From: Absidia repens | Lineage: Eukaryota; Mucoromycota; Mucoromycetes; Mucorales; Cunninghamellaceae | DNA length: 64,000 nt | Reading direction: 5' to 3' | Assembly (NCBI GenBank): GCA_002105175.1 | Contig: MCGE01000009.1 | Location: 1-64,000, forward strand | Notes under the pieces: generated by a model | The model's input: only the letters and a program-made list of their open reading frames with translations | Databases searched by the model: none | What the model was told of the DNA's origin: nothing | Part shown: positions 59,434 through 64,000 of the stretch, piece after piece | Layout: each line of letters opens with the position of its first letter | Position numbering within the stretch: position 1 is the stretch's first letter | Program-made: the position numbers and the translations under genes

Positions 59434-61880
59434 ATGACTGTTTCTATCGAAGTTACTAGTCCAAAGGATCCAGTTTACAAACCTCCACCGCCGACTGTTG
59501 CGACCCCGGCTGCATCCACCGCTACTGCCGCCGCCATCTTGGCATTTCCCACTAGACAGGCCCCGTTTCATTTTGTTGTAAAAGATCTTCTACAAAAACA
59601 GCGACTCGTGCTTTCTTGGTCAAGTCTTCGTTGGGTGATTTCTCGTGGCATCTATTCTTCTTCTACTTTCTTGACAACCCCTGGATCTACCTCACTGCCC
59701 GAACTCTTCTCTACCAAACGTAAGAATTGTCAAGCTAAACACATTTTCACTCCCCAAAAAGCTCATCATTCCTATTTGCTCTTCTAGACTACATTACTGG
59801 TCTTCCTATCAAAAAGAATCCAACGACTGATTCGCCACCTTCTTTACAGCAGACGGAAGCCGTACTAGAATCACCAACAACCCCTAATATTCGCCCACTT
59901 ACAAAGTCAATACCACTGGATATACCGGAGACAAACATTTATCAACAAACGTCAGCAATAAAAGTCGAAGTAGAGCAAGCAACGAATTCAACTGACAAAG
60001 ATATATTATCAACTCCTACACCGTCGTCTCTTGATATAACTACTGGAACAACAGAGGAAGAGGGATTCACAAACGGGACTATGGGTGCAACCCAACAACA
60101 GGAAAACCCTATAATCATTGATGCAAAAGATCCATCACTTGCATCGCAACAGCAACAGCCTCTGACAGCGGCAGCAGCAAATATGGATGTGGACGCTCCG
60201 GTACCAACGACACCTTTCCCTTCTTATGACTTACAAGGCATAACAACAGTTGAAACGGATCACCACGACCAGGAAAACGACATAAGTATGGAGGAAACGA
60301 ATGATGTAATCGAACATCATCAGGGAAGTGAAGCTGTCACGTTACCATCAGACGATCAGTCCTATCCCCAGCAACTGCAACCAACATCGACACGTTCTTT
60401 AAAGCCACTCTCTTCCACCAACCCAGCATATACAGTTTTGCCAGATGAATCGTATTTAGCAACAGCGGAAATGGAACCAGCTTCTACAGTGCCTGTGTCA
60501 ATGGAATCATCAGCGCCTACCGTATCAATATCGTCAACAGCGCTAACGTCGATGGAATTAACGCCCCCCGCAGGGCCAATGTTACCGGAATCTGCATCGC
60601 TTACAACGATAATGCCAATGGAGTCCGCATCTTCTGCATCGCCAATTTTATCGGAATCAGTATTGCCCACAACAAACATGTCAATGGAGTCCACATCTTC
60701 TGCGGCGCCAATTGTATCGGAATCAGTATCACCCACATCGGACATGTCAATGGAATCCACGTCTTCTGCACCACCAGTGCCATTGGAACCAAGTCATTTT
60801 ACAGCATCACCACTCATTGACAGCAAGGCACTCCTTCCTCGACCGGAGTCAGACACGTCTTCAGCCATTGAAAGAGCAACACCGCCGACCGTCGATAGCA
60901 AAGCACTCCTTCCCCGACCACGATCAAAGACACCCTTATCTGACAACTCCAAAAGGCAATCCTCTACAACCATACCAGTGGATGCTCGACGGCCATCGCC
61001 TATCAGCAGTAAAACACCACTTCCTCGCCCACCTACGGCGGGACTTGTAAACTCGTCTTCGACTGGCAATGCGACTCCATCCCTTCGAAATAGCAACCCG
61101 CCCATGCCACCTAAACGGAACTCAAAACTACCCATCCGAGCTTCGTCTTCTACGCCCTCGGGTCTACTGTCTTCGAAAAGACCCGCTGCCTCTCCTACCA
61201 TCAACAAACGACGTGCTATTCCTTCCCTTTTCTCAACCAACAATCCGACCCCTACACCGACTGCACCACCATCAAAAAACAATACAGCAAACACCACTCC
61301 CACCACCAACAAAACAGGTTTAAAAGCCACCGGTGTCTCTTCCCCAGCAGCTGCACGTACGATGGCGGCGGCGCCGACATTGCTTCGTGGCAATCGCAAA
61401 CCTATGTTGACGAAGATGGATCACGTTATTCAGCAGGACACCAATGGTGGCGAAGAAGAAGAAGAAGAAGAACGACCAAAACCAATCTCACGCAAGGAAA
61501 AGTTAGCAAGGCAAGCCAAACGAGCGGAGCAAATCAAGTTTTACCGGGTACGTGAAGAACGGGAAGCACGAGAACAACGATTGGCGGCTCGAAGACGCTT
61601 GATGACGACACATCCCAGAAGCGGCAGCAGCAACAACAACAAGAATCATATCGAGGATGATTTCAGTGATAGCGGCGGCAGTAACCTCAGTAGCACCTCG
61701 GCCTCGTCATCTTCAGTGGCGGCATCAACAGTGACAAAACAACGGAAAATACGCACAAAGGGCGTTAAATTCAACTTGAATAGGAATCGTGTGATTGAAA
61801 TTTGCGGTGGCGATACAATGGATGATCAAACTGGCTCTCGTGGTGGTAGTAGTAGTAGGATACCTTATTCAATTAGATAG
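59434..61880 (+). CDS. Long disordered Ser/Thr/Pro-rich protein, unknown function
   Basis: Two exons, 59434-59719 and 59788-61880, give 792 residues; I recognise no family. Residues about 40-80 are the only globular-looking part (FVVKDLLQKQRLVLSWSSLR, WVISRGIYSSS). The middle is Ser/Thr/Pro-rich, with 66-base repeats (SMEST, ISESVxPT) and three copies of an SK-A/T-LLPRP or SKTPLPRP block, which look like SH3-binding polyproline sites. Near the C-terminus a charged helix (KEKLARQAKRAEQIKFYRVR) is followed by TKGVKFNLNRNRVIEIC. KGVKF fits the RVxF docking motif for protein phosphatase 1. A scaffold or phosphatase-regulator role is possible but is inference only. Poly(A) signals lie near 62000. 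Confidence 0.75.
60545..60790 (+). repeat. 66-base in-frame tandem repeat
   Basis: Nearly four units of 66 bases anchored on (A/G)ATGGA at 60551, 60617, 60683 and 60749. Each unit encodes 22 residues (M-x-MEST/SASSA...SESV). Later units are more alike than the first. It is in frame within the disordered protein, so unit number could vary without frameshift. Confidence 0.9.
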
Positions 61881-62240
61881 ATATTTATTATTATGATTGA
61901 TGCCACCTTCTTTTCTAAAATTTTATTAGGCGGATTTTCTTCCTCCCTTCATATATTAGACACCTTAGTGTGGACATACATATTTTTTTTTTAAAAAAAA
62001 TGAATAAAAAAATCTCATTTATCTCTATGAATACTTTTACATCATTTGTAAAGTTGCCTGATCTTACCGCAGTTAACCCGCAGTCGACCCCCATTTTTGT
62101 GTGATTTTTTCTAATTTAGGACTAAGTCTTTTTTTTTTTTTTTTTCTCACCCAAAACAACCAGGTGCATTTAAACCCATCTCGCCCTTGCTTTTTCTTTT
62201 TTCTTCTTCCACCCTCTTCTGATTATTTTCCTCTCATCCG
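61881..62240. promoter_or_regulatory. Spacer before the deaminase gene
   Basis: 360 bases with AATAAA near 62003 and T-rich tracts. GGTGCATTTAAACCC near 62163 and a pyrimidine leader precede the start codon. No gene and no element core. Confidence 0.45.
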
Positions 62241-63429
62241 ATGGCAAATTTGACCGACTTTTGTGTCCAGCTTCCTAAGATTGAAGTGCATGCCCATATC
62301 AACGGCTCTCTCAGTCCTCAAACCATGCGTGCCCTCGTAGCAAGAAAGGTTGATATGAATCCCGAGCTCGCCGCCTTTGAAATCCCTGATAGTCTTGACC
62401 GTATTGACGAGTAAGGCATCTTTTATATTAATCCTTGGAGCTTCTCGCTCACCTCTTCTATGTTTTCTTCTTTATGTGTAGCTTCTTTTCCTTATTCAAG
62501 TTTATCTATCAATTGACTGACGATGAAGTCTCAGTGGCCTTTGCTACGCAACAGATCATGGAAGAATTTGCGGCGGACGGGGTCCGGTATTTGGAATTAC
62601 GTACCACACCTCGTGCTAATTCAGCCAAGGGTATGACCAAAGCATCGTACATTGACACCGTACTGACAACCATTGCAACAAAATGCCCAGCCGGTATGTT
62701 GACCAAGCTCATCATCTCGATTGATAGGCGCAACACGTTGGAGGAAGCTCAATATACAGTGGATTTGGCTTTGAAAGCCCGCGAGTGTGGTTTTCCGATT
62801 GTTGGTGTGGACCTTTGCGGTGATGTGATGAAAGGGTCGTTCGAGGCACTGCGACCGGCGTTTGAACGGGCACGACAACAAGGCCAATTCCCGCTTACGT
62901 TGCACTTCAACGAGGTCAAGGAAAATATGCATGAAGCTCCTGAATTACTCTCCATCTACCCTGAGCGCCTTGGCCACGCCACTTTGCTTGATGATCCATC
63001 GCGTGCCATCATCTATGAACGTGCTGTGCCTGTGGAAATCTGTATGACCTCCAATGTCTTCAGCAAAACCGTGCCTAGCTATGAAGATCATCATGTCAAG
63101 GAACTATTGGAAGAAGGCCATCCGTTTATTTTGTGTGTAAGTTTTCAAAAAAATAATATGAAAATGTGATCGACTTTTTTCTCTCACTTTTTTTTTTTTT
63201 TTTTTTTTTTGTTTTAATGGGATAGACTGATGATAAGGGCGTGTTTGGGTCTGATTTGTCGAATGAATACGTCTTGGCGGCAAACACGTTTGGACTGAAT
63301 CGTGAGCAGCTATTCGAGGCTTCCTTCAAATCCATCGATGCGATTTTTGCCAATAATGAAACCAAGGATCAACTCAGGGCGATCTGGGGGGCATGGAAAA
63401 ATCAACATCAAGATTTGTTTACCGAATGA
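62241..63429 (+). CDS. ADAL-type N6-methyl-AMP deaminase (adenosine deaminase family)
   Basis: Metal-dependent deaminase of the adenosine deaminase superfamily. The ADAL branch (MAPDA) hydrolyses N6-methyl-AMP to IMP, clearing methylated nucleotides from RNA breakdown. Exons 62241-62410, 62482-63136 and 63226-63429 give 342 residues. Motifs: LPKIEVHAHINGS (metal-binding HxH, with Asn as in ADAL), DGVRYLELRTTPR, VGVDLCGD, LTLHFNEVKEN (metal His and catalytic Glu), RLGHATLLDD, VEICMTSNVFSKTV, and C-TDDKGVFGSDLSNEY (metal Asp pair). The intron before TDD splits the last motif region. Intron 2 has a long T run. The start ATG gives MANLTDFCVQLPKIE, the usual short lead. Confidence 0.93.
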
Positions 63430-63554
63430 AACTCCTTTTAGTTTAGCTGTTAGAAGTAGAATAGTTTTTTCTAGTTTTTGCTTCTTTCTTTTTTAAATAA
63501 ACTCTTTGGCGCTCCTGTGGGGCTTTAGGAAATCTATCGATTTTATTGAGTGTC

Positions 63555-63557
<3 letters not shown>

Positions 63558-63596
<39 letters not shown>
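63558..63596. repeat. Pure 39-base T run
   Basis: Thirty-nine consecutive T in the 3' flank of the deaminase gene and immediately upstream of element copy J. The length is uncertain as with all long homopolymers. Confidence 0.9.
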
Positions 63597-63598
<2 letters not shown>

Positions 63599-63634
63599 GT
63601 GTACTGAAAAACAAGCAGGAGAAGGAGGTTGGTT

Positions 63635-64000
63635 GAGTTCACTATTTCGCACTATGGTGGACAGCCACTTGGGGTTCACCATTCTGTTGCATGGGTATAT
63701 TCAAGATGGAGAATGGCAACATTTACACTCCGCACATGTGATTTTGTATTTATTTATTTCTGTGTTGTTTCCTTTTATCCTTTTTCTTTCTTTTCCTTAT
63801 TAAAATCTCAACGGTGAAAGTGATCTTGGATTAGTGCTAGAAAGTGAATCAGGGGCATCCAGAAAAATGCGATACAAATATCATGGGGAAACCTTTTCAT
63901 TTGGATTCGTGATTTGAAACCACCATTAGATTAGATTAGCCATCGGTAGTTTAGATGTGTTAGTTTGTTGTAGCATGTATCTACTTTAAAATAAACATGT
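63635..64000 (+). repeat. Dispersed element copy J (subfamily II, cut by the window edge)
   Basis: ATTTCGCACTATGG and CAGCCACTTGG (about 63650-63675) match copy E. The GC block CTCCGCACATGTGA is at 63728-63741. The core is at 63811-63915 with a GCAT/ATGC stem (63855-63858 and 63867-63870) and CATGGGGAAACCTTTTCATT. An AATAAA-type signal (AAAATAAAC) lies at about 63990, just before the window ends. It follows the deaminase gene in the same direction. Confidence 0.7.

Overview
The window looks like nuclear DNA of an early-diverging filamentous fungus, most likely Mucoromycota (Mucorales-like). I infer this from the AT-rich spacers, many short GT-AG introns (about 55-100 bases), long pure A or T tracts in introns and spacers, and a typical eukaryotic gene set. 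No ribosomal RNA, tRNA, CRISPR array or intact transposon gene was recognised. All gene models were read by eye from exon phase, splice signals and protein families.

Layout. 1-6.3 kb: a La RNA-binding protein gene with an apparent 1-base frameshift, then an unrecognised gene with an in-frame stop and two frame breaks. 6.4-8.3 kb (minus): an N-formylglutamate amidohydrolase-like gene and a small secreted protein. 8.7-15.6 kb (plus): a DHHC palmitoyltransferase and a tail-anchored coiled-coil protein. 19-27 kb: COX19, AP-2 mu (minus) and UPF2. 28.7-32 kb: an NRG1-like zinc-finger protein (minus) and a Rab5 GTPase. 34-40.6 kb (minus): a 21-exon ISWI remodeller and an alpha-arrestin. 41-53 kb: a CCX-type Na/Ca exchanger, a methyltransferase (minus), a lone flavodoxin-like protein and a TMEM164-family protein (minus). 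53-59 kb: a complete core-histone cluster as two divergent pairs, H2B/H2A and H3/H4. 59-64 kb: a long disordered protein with 66-base repeats and an ADAL-type deaminase.

Functional grouping. The neighbours do not form one pathway, apart from the histone quartet (nucleosome supply) with ISWI (nucleosome spacing). Rab5 and AP-2 mu both belong to endocytosis, and arrestin adaptors often feed the same route.

The most notable feature is not a gene. A dispersed element occurs about ten times in 64 kb (around 0.5, 6.1, 10.9, 16.6, 17.6, 33.0, 45.3, 50.7, 56.0 and 63.9 kb). Better copies share a GC/E-box block (CCCGCCCACGTGA), a pyrimidine tract, a core able to form an 8-9 bp hairpin, and an AATAAA signal about 100-107 bases after the hairpin. 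Nine of ten copies lie downstream of, and in the same direction as, the preceding gene. None lies in any of the seven spacers between divergent genes whose two flanking genes are both in view. Three copies extend to about 1.1-1.25 kb and end in antisense poly(A) signals facing a convergent gene. I read this as either a non-autonomous mobile repeat or a multicopy non-coding RNA gene; the sequence alone does not decide.
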